Source of the DNA: CAKQOE01 sp051892195
GTDB taxonomy: Bacteria > Bacillota > Clostridia > Peptostreptococcales > Anaerovoracaceae
Assembly (NCBI GenBank): GCA_051892195.1
Contig: JBJFFZ010000110.1
Span: 1 to 36,149, forward strand
Direction: 5' to 3'
DNA length: 36,149 nt
Shown here: piece after piece, positions 8,194 through 17,478 of the stretch
How the letters are laid out: the number at the start of each line of letters is the position of its first letter
Position numbering within the stretch: position 1 is the stretch's first letter
Notes under the pieces: model-generated
What the model saw: only the letters and a program-made list of their open reading frames with translations
Told to the model about the DNA's origin: nothing
Databases searched by the model: none
Translations under genes and position numbers: made by a program

Positions 8194-8212
8194 GCATGCG
8201 CCGGGCGCATGC
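8194..8212. repeat. Perfect 8-bp hairpin with CGG loop in the rpmH leader
   Basis: GCATGCGC-CGG-GCGCATGC. The CGG triloop is the same as in the hairpins at 17430-17446 and 20334-20350. It would lie in the 5' untranslated region of the rpmH mRNA. No T-run follows. Confidence 0.6.
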
Positions 8213-8305
8213 TCAGTAATCTTAAAAAAAGATCCCTTAAAACTGTAGACTTATCATAAATTCGTTAGGTTGACAATTACACCTTCTGAGCACAATTGCT
8301 TACTA

Positions 8306-8334
8306 ATTATACCTATCAGAAAGAAACGTGTCAA
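8306..8334 (-). promoter_or_regulatory. Consensus sigma-A promoter of rpmH
   Basis: On the minus strand TTGACA (plus 8329-8334), a 17-base spacer and TATAAT (plus 8306-8311) give a perfect match to the vegetative promoter consensus. It points at rpmH and should drive the whole ribosomal/RNase P/YidC cluster. Confidence 0.9.
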
Positions 8335-8346
8335 CAGAAAATTGAT

Positions 8347-8548
8347 TTTTCAACACTTACAGGGATTTATTCCGGGACGCATCCGGAAAAAACCGGAGAC
8401 GAAACAGTTCCCCCTCACTTTTCAACAGGGTGTGGATAAAAATTATGCACAAATAACAGACTTTTGTGCATAACTTGAAGAAAAACATCCAAACCCGCAG
8501 AAAACCATGCAAATTTTCTAAATTAATGCTATAATCGATTGTGGATAA
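8347..8548. promoter_or_regulatory. oriC, upstream DnaA-box set
   Basis: Boxes between rpmH and dnaA: TTTTCAACA 8347-8355 and 8419-8427, TGTGGATAA (minus-strand TTATCCACA) 8431-8439 and 8540-8548, TTATGCACA 8443-8451, and its reverse at 8465-8473. The pair at 8443/8465 forms an inverted repeat. This corresponds to the upstream half of the bipartite Firmicutes origin. The box at 8540-8548 overlaps the expected transcription start of dnaA, which suggests autorepression. Confidence 0.8.
8527..8535 (+). promoter_or_regulatory. dnaA promoter (extended -10)
   Basis: TGCTATAAT is a perfect extended -10 element. No good -35 is seen at 16-18 bases upstream, which is tolerated with an extended -10. 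The start point would fall at about 8541, inside a DnaA box. Confidence 0.65.
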
Positions 8549-8593
8549 CTCATGGTTTATGAATTATTTTTATTTTTGTTAAAAGGATTTGTA

Positions 8594-9964
8594 ATGGATA
8601 CGATAAATGAAAAATGGAACGAAGTACTGCTGAAAATCAAACTTGAAATGATGCCCACCAGCTATGACACATGGATCAAGCCTCTGGTTTTAAAATCGGT
8701 CAACATAGAAAAAGGTATAATCCAGCTGATCACATATTCGGAAATGTCAAAATCCATACTGACAAACCGGTATCTCAATATCATAGAAACTGCAGTTGCA
8801 GAAATATATGGAAAAAAGCTGACGGTAGAGCTTCTGATCTCGGATGAAGTCATCCGCAGTACAAACGATAAAGAAGACCTTGAGAAAGAACGGGAATATT
8901 ACGAAACCGTAATGAAACGACCGGGAAACGACGAGCTTCAGCTGAATCCGAAGTACAATTTCAGCACCTTTGTGGTAGGTGCCAGCAACGAGCTTGCCCA
9001 CGCCGCTTCCCTGGCAGTGGCAAAAAGTCCCGCAACGGTCTACAATCCCCTTTTCCTCTACGGAAATTCAGGTCTTGGAAAAACACACCTGATGCACGCC
9101 ATCGGACATTATGTGCTGCAGAATGACCCGGGCCGCAAGGTTCTGTGTGTTTCTTCCGAAATGTTCACAAACGAACTGGTCAATGCCATTCAGAATAAAA
9201 AAATGACGGAATTCCGTCAGAAATACAGAAACATCGATATTCTGATGATCGATGATATCCAGTTTATCGAAAAGAAGGACCGCACCCAGGAAGAATTGTT
9301 CCATACATTTAATACACTGTATGAAAACAACAAGCAGATCGTCCTTTCCAGCGACCGCCCGCCGAAAGAAATCGAAACCATCGACAAGCGTCTTCAGTCC
9401 AGATTTGAATGGGGACTGCCGGTGGATATTCAGTCTCCGGACTTTGAAACGCGCGTCGCTATTCTGAAGAACAAGGCAGAGATGGAGGATATCCAGGTAA
9501 ATGAAGAGCTGCTGGAAATATTCTATGTAATCGCCGATAAGATCACCACAAATATCCGTGAACTGGAAGGGGCTCTCAACCGCGTGATCGCTCACGCCAA
9601 CCTGATGAACAAGCCTCTTACCAAGGAAACTGCAAAGGAAGTGCTCACGGATGTGTTTGATACATCCAACCGCCAGATCGATGCGCCTCTGATTAAAAAT
9701 ACGGTGTGCGCCCATTTCGGCATCAACGTTCAGGATATGGACTCCTCCAAGCGGACAAAAACCCTGTCCCATCCGAGGCAGATTGCCATGTACCTGTGCA
9801 GAGAGCTCACAGGGCTTTCCCTTCCAAAGATCGGCGAAAACTTTGGAAACAGAGATCACACCACTGTAATGCATGCCTGTGAAAAGATTACAAATGATAT
9901 GAAAAGCAATGAGGAGCTGAGAAACCTTATCTCAGAGCTCAAATCAGCCATTATGGATAAATAA
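8594..9964 (+). CDS. dnaA: Chromosomal replication initiator DnaA
   Basis: 456-residue initiator ATPase that binds DnaA boxes, melts oriC and loads the helicase. Start 8594 is preferred over an in-frame ATG 14 codons upstream because AAAAGGA stands 7 bases before it and the protein then begins MDTINEKWNEVLLKIK, typical of domain I. Domain III has Walker A GNSGLGKT (157-164), Walker B ILMIDDIQF (about 214-222), sensor I LSSDRPP and the arginine-finger region DKRLQSRFEWGL. Domain IV has the box-recognition signature GENFGNRDHTTVMHA (about 414-428). It is flanked on both sides by DnaA boxes. Confidence 0.99.
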   Translation: MDTINEKWNEVLLKIKLEMMPTSYDTWIKPLVLKSVNIEKGIIQLITYSEMSKSILTNRYLNIIETAVAEIYGKKLTVELLISDEVIRSTNDKEDLEKEREYYETVMKRPGNDELQLNPKYNFSTFVVGASNELAHAASLAVAKSPATVYNPLFLYGNSGLGKTHLMHAIGHYVLQNDPGRKVLCVSSEMFTNELVNAIQNKKMTEFRQKYRNIDILMIDDIQFIEKKDRTQEELFHTFNTLYENNKQIVLSSDRPPKEIETIDKRLQSRFEWGLPVDIQSPDFETRVAILKNKAEMEDIQVNEELLEIFYVIADKITTNIRELEGALNRVIAHANLMNKPLTKETAKEVLTDVFDTSNRQIDAPLIKNTVCAHFGINVQDMDSSKRTKTLSHPRQIAMYLCRELTGLSLPKIGENFGNRDHTTVMHACEKITNDMKSNEELRNLISELKSAIMDK

Positions 9965-9966
9965 AG

Positions 9967-10121
9967 TTTTCCACAACTTATCCACAGGTTATCAACAGAA
10001 AAAACGGGTTTATGAACAGGCAAAAAGGAAAAAAATCCCACAGATTTCATTATCCACATAAGTTATCAACATATCCACAGGCTCTATAATAACTATTACT
10101 ATCTATTATTAATAAAAATAA
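9967..10121 (+). promoter_or_regulatory. oriC, dnaA-dnaN DnaA-box set and unwinding element
   Basis: Boxes: TTTTCCACA 9967-9975, TTATCCACA 9978-9986, TTATCAACA 9989-9997, TTATGAACA 10010-10018, TTATCCACA 10050-10058, TTATCAACA 10063-10071, ATATCCACA 10071-10079. After the last box come a short GGCTC and a 38-base A/T-rich run (10084-10121) rich in TAT/TAC/CTA triplets, i.e. TAG/TAA-type DnaA-trio repeats on the other strand. This box-GC-trio order matches the Bacillus subtilis unwinding site, so melting probably starts here. Confidence 0.85.
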
Positions 10122-10127
10122 GGCTCT

Positions 10128-10165
10128 CTGTGCCCTGCACAGCCAGTCTCACTGCCGGGGCAGTG
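10128..10165. repeat. Tandem mini-hairpins in the dnaN leader
   Basis: CTGTGC-CCT-GCACAG (10128-10142, 6-bp stem) and CACTGCC-GG-GGCAGTG (10150-10165, 7-bp stem), 7 bases apart, stand between the origin and dnaN. No T-run follows, so termination is not expected. Confidence 0.5.
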
Positions 10166-10210
10166 CAAAAAAGGAATTTTTGTTCATTACCTACAAATGG
10201 AGAAAGAAAC

Positions 10211-11323
10211 ATGAAATTCAAAACATCTCAATCTGAGCTGAACAAGGCTCTGAATTTTGTTTCAAAAGCAGTAACCACCAGAAGCACCATGCCGATTCTC
10301 AAAGGAATTCTGCTGAAGGTTACGGCAGACGGAAAGCTGATCATGACAGCCTCCGACATGGATCTCAGCATCGAAAAGACCATTGCTGTCTCCGATGCGG
10401 AGGAAGGAACCATCGTCCTTCCTGCAAGACTCTTTACGGATATCATCCGGAAGCTTCCAAACGAAATCATCAGCATTTCCTCCGGACAGTTTTCCGACGT
10501 GATCATCAGCACTTCGTCCAGCGAGTTTAAGATTATCGGCATGATGGCAGACGAATTTCCTGAGATCGGAACGGTCAATGAAACACAGAAGATCTCCATC
10601 AACAGAGAAATCTTCCGTGAAATGATCCGCAAGACATCCTTTGCCGCAAGCACCGACGAATCAAAGGGTGTCATCGTAGGCGTGCTCATGGAAATGAGAG
10701 AAGGTTCCATCAATATGGCTGCCTTAGACGGCTTCCGTATGGCTGTTGCAAAGGAACAGACAGAAAACAGCCAGAACACGGATCTGATCATTGCGGCAAG
10801 AATCCTCAACGAAATCAACAAGATCCTTCCGGAATCAGAAGAAGAGGATGAAAACCTGGAGCTGATCTTAGATGAGAAAAAGGCAGTAATCCTTACAGAG
10901 GACAGCAGGATTATCCTGCGGATTATGGAAGGAACCTTCCTGAAGTACAATGATCTTTTACCAAAGGAATTTGCCACCACGGTTCATGTGGACAGAACCA
11001 TGCTCACAGAAAGCATTGAACGGGCATCTCTTTTTGCCAAGGAAGGCAGAAACAATCTGATTAAACTGAACATCACCGACGATAATATTCAGGTTTCTTC
11101 AAAATCTGAAGCAGGAAATGTCAACGAAAACATTCCTGTTAAAAAGACAGGAAATGATATTGAGATCGGATTTAACTCCAAGTATCTCTTAGAAGGACTG
11201 AAGGTTATTCGTGATACAGATATCGTAATGAAATTCAATAAAAATGTTACACCGTGCATCATGGAGCCTGTGAATGAAGGAAATTATACATATCTCCTCC
11301 TTCCAGTCCGGATTATGGCGTAA
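10211..11323 (+). CDS. dnaN: DNA polymerase III beta sliding clamp
   Basis: 370-residue clamp. Dimers encircle DNA and tether the replicative polymerase. The sequence starts MKFKTSQSELNKALNFVSKAV and ends NEGNYTYLLLPVRIMA, both typical (the last residues line the partner-binding pocket). The start at 10211 is chosen over upstream in-frame codons because GGAG lies 8 bases before it and the extra N-terminal residues would not match the family. Downstream, recF follows after 17 bases. The small S4-domain gene (yaaA/rlbA) often found between dnaN and recF in Firmicutes is absent. Confidence 0.98.
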   Translation: MKFKTSQSELNKALNFVSKAVTTRSTMPILKGILLKVTADGKLIMTASDMDLSIEKTIAVSDAEEGTIVLPARLFTDIIRKLPNEIISISSGQFSDVIISTSSSEFKIIGMMADEFPEIGTVNETQKISINREIFREMIRKTSFAASTDESKGVIVGVLMEMREGSINMAALDGFRMAVAKEQTENSQNTDLIIAARILNEINKILPESEEEDENLELILDEKKAVILTEDSRIILRIMEGTFLKYNDLLPKEFATTVHVDRTMLTESIERASLFAKEGRNNLIKLNITDDNIQVSSKSEAGNVNENIPVKKTGNDIEIGFNSKYLLEGLKVIRDTDIVMKFNKNVTPCIMEPVNEGNYTYLLLPVRIMA

Positions 11324-11340
11324 TCGTTATATGATATGTT

Positions 11341-12438
11341 ATGTATTTCAGCGAAATTGAACTGAATAATTTCAGAAATTATGAAAATCAGAGGATCTGT
11401 TTTCACGAGAAAGTCAATATTATCGCAGGGCAGAATGCCCAGGGAAAAACAAACCTCATCGAAGGACTTTCCATCATGTCTCTTGGAAAATCCTTCCGCA
11501 CCTCAAAAGACAGTGAAATGATCCGGTTCGGCTGCGAAACGGCCAGAGTAAAAACCCTCTCACACCGGGAGGACCGGGATATTTCCGTGGAAATCGGGCT
11601 TTACAAGAACAAAAAAAGCCTGAAGATCGACGGAGTCCGCATGAGAAAGGCTTCCGATCTTCTTGAAAATATCTACATCGTAGTGTTTTCGCCGGATGAT
11701 CTGAAGATCGTCAAGGAAGAACCGGAAAAGAGAAGAAGGTTTATTGACCGGGAGCTCTGCCAGCTGAAGCCGGTGTATTTCAGCAATATTTCAAAATATA
11801 AAAAGGTGCTGACCCAGCGCAATTCATTTCTGAAAACAGAGCATCCGGATCCTTCCATGCTCGATATCTGGGATGAAGAGCTCAGCCGGTACGGTGCAGC
11901 AATCATACTGGAAAGAAGCCGGTTTATCAGAAGGCTGAAAGAAATCAGCTGCCGGATACACAGTGATCTGACAGAAAACAGCGAAATCCTTGATGTGCAG
12001 TACGAATCGGATATTCCTGTTATGAAAGATTTCAGGGAACAGAAGGAAGCATTTCAGGAAGCCCTGGCTTTGGGCCGAAGCAGAGATCTGTTCCATAGAA
12101 ATACAGGACGCGGACCTCACCGGGATGATCTCATGATCAGTGTCAACGGAGTTGACGTAAGAAGTTTCGGTTCTCAGGGACAGCAGCGTTCCGCTGCTCT
12201 TTCACTGAAGCTTGCAGAAATCCGTCTGATTTTTGAGGAAACCGGAGAAGAACCGATTCTGCTTTTAGACGATGTTCTTTCCGAGCTGGACAGGGTTCGT
12301 CAGCGTCAGCTTATTACATCGTTCGGAGATATACAGATCTTTATTACAACCACAGAGATTACGCCGGAACTGGAAGAGCAGCTGCCGGATCACGGTATTT
12401 TTGAGGTTGAAAAAGGAATTGTAAAAAGAGTAAAATAA
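11341..12438 (+). CDS. recF: DNA replication and repair ATPase RecF
   Basis: 365-residue SMC-like ATPase that helps load RecA at gapped DNA together with RecO and RecR. Walker A is GQNAQGKT (30-37), the signature SFGSQGQQRSAALSLKLAE is near residue 276, and Walker B PILLLDDVLSELD is near residue 305. The ATG at 11341 is the only possible start of the full protein: an in-frame stop lies three codons upstream. No clear ribosome-binding site precedes it, so translation may depend on coupling to dnaN. Confidence 0.97.
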   Translation: MYFSEIELNNFRNYENQRICFHEKVNIIAGQNAQGKTNLIEGLSIMSLGKSFRTSKDSEMIRFGCETARVKTLSHREDRDISVEIGLYKNKKSLKIDGVRMRKASDLLENIYIVVFSPDDLKIVKEEPEKRRRFIDRELCQLKPVYFSNISKYKKVLTQRNSFLKTEHPDPSMLDIWDEELSRYGAAIILERSRFIRRLKEISCRIHSDLTENSEILDVQYESDIPVMKDFREQKEAFQEALALGRSRDLFHRNTGRGPHRDDLMISVNGVDVRSFGSQGQQRSAALSLKLAEIRLIFEETGEEPILLLDDVLSELDRVRQRQLITSFGDIQIFITTTEITPELEEQLPDHGIFEVEKGIVKRVK

Positions 12439-12469
12439 AACATAATTTTTTGGAAGAGGGGTGACCATA

Positions 12470-14386
12470 TTGCCTGAGACAGAAGTAATGCAGGAGTATA
12501 ATGCGGAACAGATTCAGGTACTGGAAGGTCTTGAGCCAGTCAGAAAAAGACCTGGTATGTACATCGGTTCCACCAGTGAAACAGGTCTTCATCACCTGGT
12601 TTATGAAATTGTTGACAACAGCGTGGATGAAGCACTTGCAGGGTACTGCAAAAGTATTGATGTTACGATTCTGAAGGACAATTCCATCAGAGTCGAGGAT
12701 GACGGACGAGGCATGCCGGTGGATATGCATCCGAAGCTCGGAATTCCGGCGGTGGAAGTCATCCATACGGTGCTTCATGCAGGAGGTAAGTTCGGAGGCG
12801 GCGGATACAAGGTATCCGGCGGTCTTCACGGGGTAGGCGCATCCGTTGTAAATGCCCTGTCCGAAGCCATGGAGGTGGAGGTCAGAAGAGACGGAAAAAT
12901 CTATCGCCAGAAATATGCAAGAGGAAAGACAGTCACAAGTCTTGAGGTAGTGGGGACTTCAGATCATACAGGCACCACTTCGTGGTTTAAGCCGGATGGT
13001 GAGATTTTTGATACTCTTGTATATAATTTTTCTACTCTGGAGCACCGGCTCCGCGAAATGGCGTTTCTCAACAAGGGGATCCGCATCACCCTGACGGATG
13101 AAAGAGGAGAAGCCCCAAAGAAGCTGGAATTCCATTACGAGGGAGGAATCAAGGAATTTGTGCAGTATCAGAACCGCACAAAGGAACCGATTCATCCGGA
13201 TATCGTTTATTTTGAAGTAAACAGGGACAACTTCGAGTGCGAGGTTGCGCTTCAGTATACAGACAGCTACAGCGAGTTTATTCTCTCTTATGCAAATAAT
13301 ATCAATACCACAGAAGGGGGAACCCATCTTGTGGGATTTAAGACAGCCCTCACCAGAGCATATAACGATTATGCGAGAAAGAACAAATATCTGAAAGACA
13401 ATGATGATGCTCTTTCCGGAGAGGATATCCGGGAAGGTCTGACAGCCATTATTTCCGTAAAGCTTACAGAGCCGCAGTTTGAGGGGCAGACAAAGACAAA
13501 GCTTGGAAACAGCGAAATCCGCGGATTTGTGGACAGTGCCACCATGGAAAACATGACGGCGTTTTTTGAGGAGAACCCTCAGCAGGCGCGGGTTATCATT
13601 GAAAAAGGACTCCGGGCTGCCCGGGCCAGAGAGGCTGCCAGAAAGGCAAGAGATCTCACCAGAAGAAAGAGCGCCCTGGACGGCATGACCCTTCCGGGAA
13701 AGCTGGCTGACTGCAGTGAAAAGGATCCTGCCCTTTCCGAAATCTTTATCGTAGAGGGTGACTCTGCGGGAGGCTCTGCAAAATCCGGCCGGGACCGGAA
13801 GCGGCAGGCCATTCTTCCGCTGAGAGGTAAGATTCTCAACGTGGAAAAAGCAAGGCTGGACAGAATTCTCAGCTCTGACGAAATAAAAAATATGATCACA
13901 GCCTTCGGCTGCGGAATCGGAGACGACTTTGACGAATCAAAGCTCCGCTATCACAAGATCATTATCATGACCGATGCCGATGTAGACGGTGCCCATATCT
14001 GCACTCTGATGCTGACCTTCTTCTACCGCTACATGAGGCCGCTGATTGAAAAGGGCTATGTATATATCGCCCAGCCGCCTCTTTACAAGGTGGAGAAGGG
14101 AAAGGAAATCTATTACACCTATACAGAAGACGAGCAGAAGGAGCTCCTTCAGAAAATCGGAACCGGCCAGAAGCTTGATATCCAGCGTTACAAAGGTCTT
14201 GGTGAGATGGATGCCAACCAGCTGTGGGAGACAACCATGGATTATACAACCCGGACCCTCATCAAGGTAAAGCTGGAGGACTTCACTCAGGCTGACGAAA
14301 CCTTCTCCATGCTCATGGGAGAAAAGGTTCCTCCGAGAAGAAAGTTCATCGAAGAAAATGCAACTTACGCAACCCTTGATATTTAG
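12470..14386 (+). CDS. gyrB: DNA gyrase subunit B
   Basis: 638-residue ATPase subunit of gyrase, which introduces negative supercoils. The GHKL domain has LEPVRKRPGMYIGST, EIVDNSVDEALAGYC, EDDGRGMPV and GGLHGVGASVVNALS. The TOPRIM domain has EGDSAGGSAKSGRDR (about 430) and MTDADVDGAHI. TTG at 12470 is chosen as start: GAGGGGTGA sits 6 bases upstream and the family begins only about ten residues before the QEYNAEQIQVLEGLE segment. GTG 12461 lies inside that ribosome-binding site, and ATG 12488 is the other alternative. gyrA follows after 14 bases. Confidence 0.97.
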   Translation: MPETEVMQEYNAEQIQVLEGLEPVRKRPGMYIGSTSETGLHHLVYEIVDNSVDEALAGYCKSIDVTILKDNSIRVEDDGRGMPVDMHPKLGIPAVEVIHTVLHAGGKFGGGGYKVSGGLHGVGASVVNALSEAMEVEVRRDGKIYRQKYARGKTVTSLEVVGTSDHTGTTSWFKPDGEIFDTLVYNFSTLEHRLREMAFLNKGIRITLTDERGEAPKKLEFHYEGGIKEFVQYQNRTKEPIHPDIVYFEVNRDNFECEVALQYTDSYSEFILSYANNINTTEGGTHLVGFKTALTRAYNDYARKNKYLKDNDDALSGEDIREGLTAIISVKLTEPQFEGQTKTKLGNSEIRGFVDSATMENMTAFFEENPQQARVIIEKGLRAARAREAARKARDLTRRKSALDGMTLPGKLADCSEKDPALSEIFIVEGDSAGGSAKSGRDRKRQAILPLRGKILNVEKARLDRILSSDEIKNMITAFGCGIGDDFDESKLRYHKIIIMTDADVDGAHICTLMLTFFYRYMRPLIEKGYVYIAQPPLYKVEKGKEIYYTYTEDEQKELLQKIGTGQKLDIQRYKGLGEMDANQLWETTMDYTTRTLIKVKLEDFTQADETFSMLMGEKVPPRRKFIEENATYATLDI

Positions 14387-14400
14387 GTAAGGAGGAAAAA

Positions 14401-16896
14401 ATGGAAAATCTCATTGAAGATTCAAAGATCCGTCACGAAGAGATCAACGATATTATGCGCTCCTCCTATATCGACTATTCCATGAGCGTTATTGTGGGAC
14501 GAGCTCTTCCGGATGTAAGAGACGGTCTGAAGCCCGTACACAGAAGAATCCTTTACGATATGATGGAGCTTGGGGTAACACCGGACAAGCCTCACAGAAA
14601 ATCAGCCCGTATCGTCGGTGACGTTTTAGGTAAATATCATCCGCACGGTGACAGCTCCGTTTATGACGCCATGGTAAGACTGGCTCAGGAATGGAATATC
14701 CGTTACTGCCTGGTGGACGGCCACGGAAACTTCGGCTCTGTAGACGGAGACGGGGCAGCCGCCATGCGATACACAGAAGCCAGAATGACTCCGTTTGCCC
14801 TGCAGATGCTCCGGGATCTCAACAAGGATACCGTTGATTTTCAGCCGAACTTTGACGGGGATGAAAAGGAACCGGTGGTTCTGCCGTCCAGATATCCGAA
14901 CCTTTTAGTAAACGGCTCCAACGGTATTGCTGTAGGTATGGCTACTTCCATTCCGCCGCATAACCTCAGCGATGTCATCGATGCTGCTGTCCGTATGATC
15001 GAGGATGAAAACTGCGATATCGAGGACCTCATCGATATTATAAAGGCGCCGGATTTTCCGACGGGCGCAAGCATTATCGGAAAAAATGCCGCAAGAGAAG
15101 CATACCGGACCGGTCAGGGAAGGGTAACCGTCCGTTCCAGGTACGAATTTGAGGAAACCTCAAAGGGAAAGATGCAGATCGTGTTTACGGAGATCCCGTA
15201 TCAGGTGAATAAAGCCCGTCTCATCGAAAAAATTGCGGAACTTGTAAAAGATAAAAAAATTGAACATATTGCCGATGTCCGGGATGAATCGGACAGAGAA
15301 GGTATGCGGATCGTGGTTGAGCTGAAGCGGGATGCAAATCCTCAGATCACTTTAAACCGCCTGTTCAAGCATACACAGCTGCAGGACAATTTCAGCATCA
15401 TCATGCTGGCCCTTGTAGACGGCAGACCAAAGATTCTGAACCTCTACGAAATCCTGGACTGCTATCTCGCCCATCAGAACGAGGTAGTGACCAGAAGAAC
15501 CAGATACGATCTCAGAAAAGCCCAGGAGCGGGCACATATTCTGGAAGGCTATCTCATTGCCCTGGATAACATTGACGAAGTCATCAAGGTCATCCGCTCA
15601 AGCTACAATGATGCAAAAGCCCGCCTGATGGAACGCTTCGGTCTGTCCGAGGTACAGGCTCAGGCGATTCTGGACATGCGGCTTGCAAGGCTGCAGGGTC
15701 TGGAACGGGAAAAGATCGAAAACGAGTACAAGGATCTCATGGAAAAGATCGAATGGTACAACAAGATCCTGTCTGACGAAAAGGTACTCATGGGCGTTAT
15801 CCGGGATGAGCTTCTTGAGATCAAGGAAAAATTCGGGGATGCCAGAAGAACCGAAATCATTCCGGACGAAGGAGAAATCAACGAGGAAGACCTCATTGCA
15901 GAGCAGCAGGTTGCCATCACACTGACGCACCTTGGATATATCAAGCGCGTGGCCATGGATACATACAAGACCCAGAAGCGCGGCGGCAAGGGAATCACAG
16001 GGCTCACCACCCGGGAAAATGATTTTGTAAAGCACATGATCATTACGTCCACCCACGATTATCTGCTGTTCTTTACAAATACAGGAAAGGTTCACAGGAT
16101 CAGAGCCTACGAGATTCCGGAGGCTGCCAGAACAGCAAAGGGAACTCCGGCAGTAAACTTCCTGAATCTCATGCAGCGTGAGCGGATTACAGCCATTATC
16201 CCGATGAAAAAGGAAGAAGAAGGCAAATTCCTCATGTGCGTCACAAAGAAGGGAACCATCAAGAAGACCAGCGTTTCCGAGTTCTCAACCAACAGAAAGA
16301 ACGGGCTTCTCGCCATCAAGCTCAAGGATGGAGACGAGCTCATCGGAATCAAGCACACATCCGGCACCAGCAACGTGATTATTGTTACAAAGCACGGCAA
16401 GAGCATCTGCTTCAGTGAAGAGGATGTCAGACCAATGGGAAGAATCGCCGGCGGCGTAAGAGCCATCACACTGGAAGGCGATGATGAAGTCGTTGCAATG
16501 GAGCTTGCCGAAAAGGACGAAGAGCTCCTGGTAGTAACGCAGGCAGGCTACGGAAAGCGCACTCCGGTAACGGACTACAAGACCCAGAAGCGTGGCGGCA
16601 AGGGACTGCTGACCTACGATAAGGCAAAGTTCAACAAGACAGGCGAGCTCATCGGCGCCATGACCGTAGCAGAGCAGGACGAAGTGATGCTGATCAACTC
16701 CGACGGCATTATCATCCGCATCAAGGCCAGCGACGTTTCCAGACTGGGCAGAGCCACTCAGGGTGTAAGAATCATGAAGGTGGCAGAGGATACCAATATC
16801 ATCGCCATGGCAAAGGTAGTCAACGATGAATCCAGTCAGCAGGACAAAGAACCGGATGCTTCCTCCGGCGAGGAACAGACCATGCTTGACGTTTAG
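14401..16896 (+). CDS. gyrA: DNA gyrase subunit A
   Basis: 831-residue cleavage-rejoining subunit. The catalytic tyrosine is Tyr124 in AAMRYTEARM. The quinolone-resistance region reads HPHGDSSVYDAMV, with serine and aspartate at the positions equivalent to E. coli Ser83 and Asp87, i.e. the susceptible form. The C-terminal DNA-wrapping beta-pinwheel holds two exact copies of the GyrA-box variant QKRGGKG (encoded near 15970 and 16580). The start has TAAGGAGG 6 bases upstream. The last 25 residues are acidic and Ser/Gln-rich. Confidence 0.98.
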   Translation: MENLIEDSKIRHEEINDIMRSSYIDYSMSVIVGRALPDVRDGLKPVHRRILYDMMELGVTPDKPHRKSARIVGDVLGKYHPHGDSSVYDAMVRLAQEWNIRYCLVDGHGNFGSVDGDGAAAMRYTEARMTPFALQMLRDLNKDTVDFQPNFDGDEKEPVVLPSRYPNLLVNGSNGIAVGMATSIPPHNLSDVIDAAVRMIEDENCDIEDLIDIIKAPDFPTGASIIGKNAAREAYRTGQGRVTVRSRYEFEETSKGKMQIVFTEIPYQVNKARLIEKIAELVKDKKIEHIADVRDESDREGMRIVVELKRDANPQITLNRLFKHTQLQDNFSIIMLALVDGRPKILNLYEILDCYLAHQNEVVTRRTRYDLRKAQERAHILEGYLIALDNIDEVIKVIRSSYNDAKARLMERFGLSEVQAQAILDMRLARLQGLEREKIENEYKDLMEKIEWYNKILSDEKVLMGVIRDELLEIKEKFGDARRTEIIPDEGEINEEDLIAEQQVAITLTHLGYIKRVAMDTYKTQKRGGKGITGLTTRENDFVKHMIITSTHDYLLFFTNTGKVHRIRAYEIPEAARTAKGTPAVNFLNLMQRERITAIIPMKKEEEGKFLMCVTKKGTIKKTSVSEFSTNRKNGLLAIKLKDGDELIGIKHTSGTSNVIIVTKHGKSICFSEEDVRPMGRIAGGVRAITLEGDDEVVAMELAEKDEELLVVTQAGYGKRTPVTDYKTQKRGGKGLLTYDKAKFNKTGELIGAMTVAEQDEVMLINSDGIIIRIKASDVSRLGRATQGVRIMKVAEDTNIIAMAKVVNDESSQQDKEPDASSGEEQTMLDV

Positions 16897-16907
16897 AATC
16901 CGGTGAT

Positions 16908-16942
16908 GCAGGGTATTACAGTTCTGTATTCTTATACCCTGC
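16908..16942 (+). other. Stem-loop between gyrA and the RsbW-like gene
   Basis: Perfect 9-bp arms GCAGGGTAT (16908-16916) and ATACCCTGC (16934-16942) with a 17-base loop. It lies 22 bases before the next start codon and is not followed by a T-run, so it may reduce read-through or protect mRNA rather than terminate. Confidence 0.55.
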
Positions 16943-16964
16943 AAACTGAAAGGAAGTGACAAAA

Positions 16965-17393
16965 ATGGCTGATCTCATCCGGTTTTCAGTTCCCGGAAAG
17001 CCTGAATATGTAGGAGTTGTAAGACTCGCCATCTCGTCTGCTGCAAATACAGCAGGATTCGACGTAGAGGATATCGAGGATATCAAGGTTGCAGTGTCGG
17101 AAGTATGCACCCATGTGTTCTGCACCAGCGATGGTGTCAGCGCCTATGAAGTGTCCTGCAAGCTGGGCGAAAACGGAATCGAAATCTCCATCGATGACAT
17201 ACCGGACGACTACGAGCACGAGCTCAGCATGATGAAGGAGTGCATGAGCCTCCCCCGCTGCAGAAATCTCATAGCGGATACCTTTGATCCGTCAACGAGT
17301 ATTTTTATGCTCCGGACACTTATGGATGAAGTCAATATTTTTTCCAACCAGAATGAACGCAGACTCATAAAAATGCTGAAATATTTCGGTTAA
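16965..17393 (+). CDS. Degenerate RsbW/SpoIIAB-type anti-sigma factor (ATP-binding motifs lost)
   Basis: 142-residue protein with the fold and length of the HATPase_c_2 anti-sigma kinases. IKVAVSEVCTHVF (40-52) aligns with the N-box, and LRTLMDEVNIFS (116-127) aligns with the segment after the G2 box. Key residues are gone: the N-box Asn is His50, the G1 glycine (D-x-G) is Pro80 in DDIP, and the G2 Gly-Leu-Gly is Ser-Thr-Ser (110-112). It should therefore not bind or hydrolyse ATP, although a sigma-binding surface could remain. The start at 16965 follows AAAGGAAGTGA. The next gene encodes a SigB/F/G-type sigma factor, its likely partner. No anti-anti-sigma gene is adjacent. Confidence 0.75.
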   Translation: MADLIRFSVPGKPEYVGVVRLAISSAANTAGFDVEDIEDIKVAVSEVCTHVFCTSDGVSAYEVSCKLGENGIEISIDDIPDDYEHELSMMKECMSLPRCRNLIADTFDPSTSIFMLRTLMDEVNIFSNQNERRLIKMLKYFG

Positions 17394-17406
17394 TATGGGG
17401 ATAGAT

Positions 17407-17446
17407 CGGCCGCAGCCGCGGCCGGACACCGCCGGCCGGGCCGGCG
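17407..17446. repeat. Tandem GC-rich mini-hairpins before the sigma-factor gene
   Basis: CGGCCGC-AGCC-GCGGCCG (17407-17424) and CGCCGGC-CGG-GCCGGCG (17430-17446), 5 bases apart, fill most of the 85-base gap. They are strikingly GC-rich against AT-rich flanks. The AGCC loop recurs at 7945-7948 and the CGG loop at 8202 and 20341. There is no T-run. Confidence 0.7.
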
Positions 17447-17478
17447 CACAGGCGAATTTTTGAAAAATGGGGAATATT

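Noticed and set aside
8270..8275. Plus-strand TTGACA as a dnaA -35 box
   Set aside because: No -10 at a fitting distance, and it is about 250 bases from the likely dnaA start of transcription.
15970..16611. Repeated DNA with YKTQKRGGKG coding in gyrA
   Set aside because: This is the normal repeated GyrA-box of the C-terminal beta-pinwheel, not a mobile or novel repeat.
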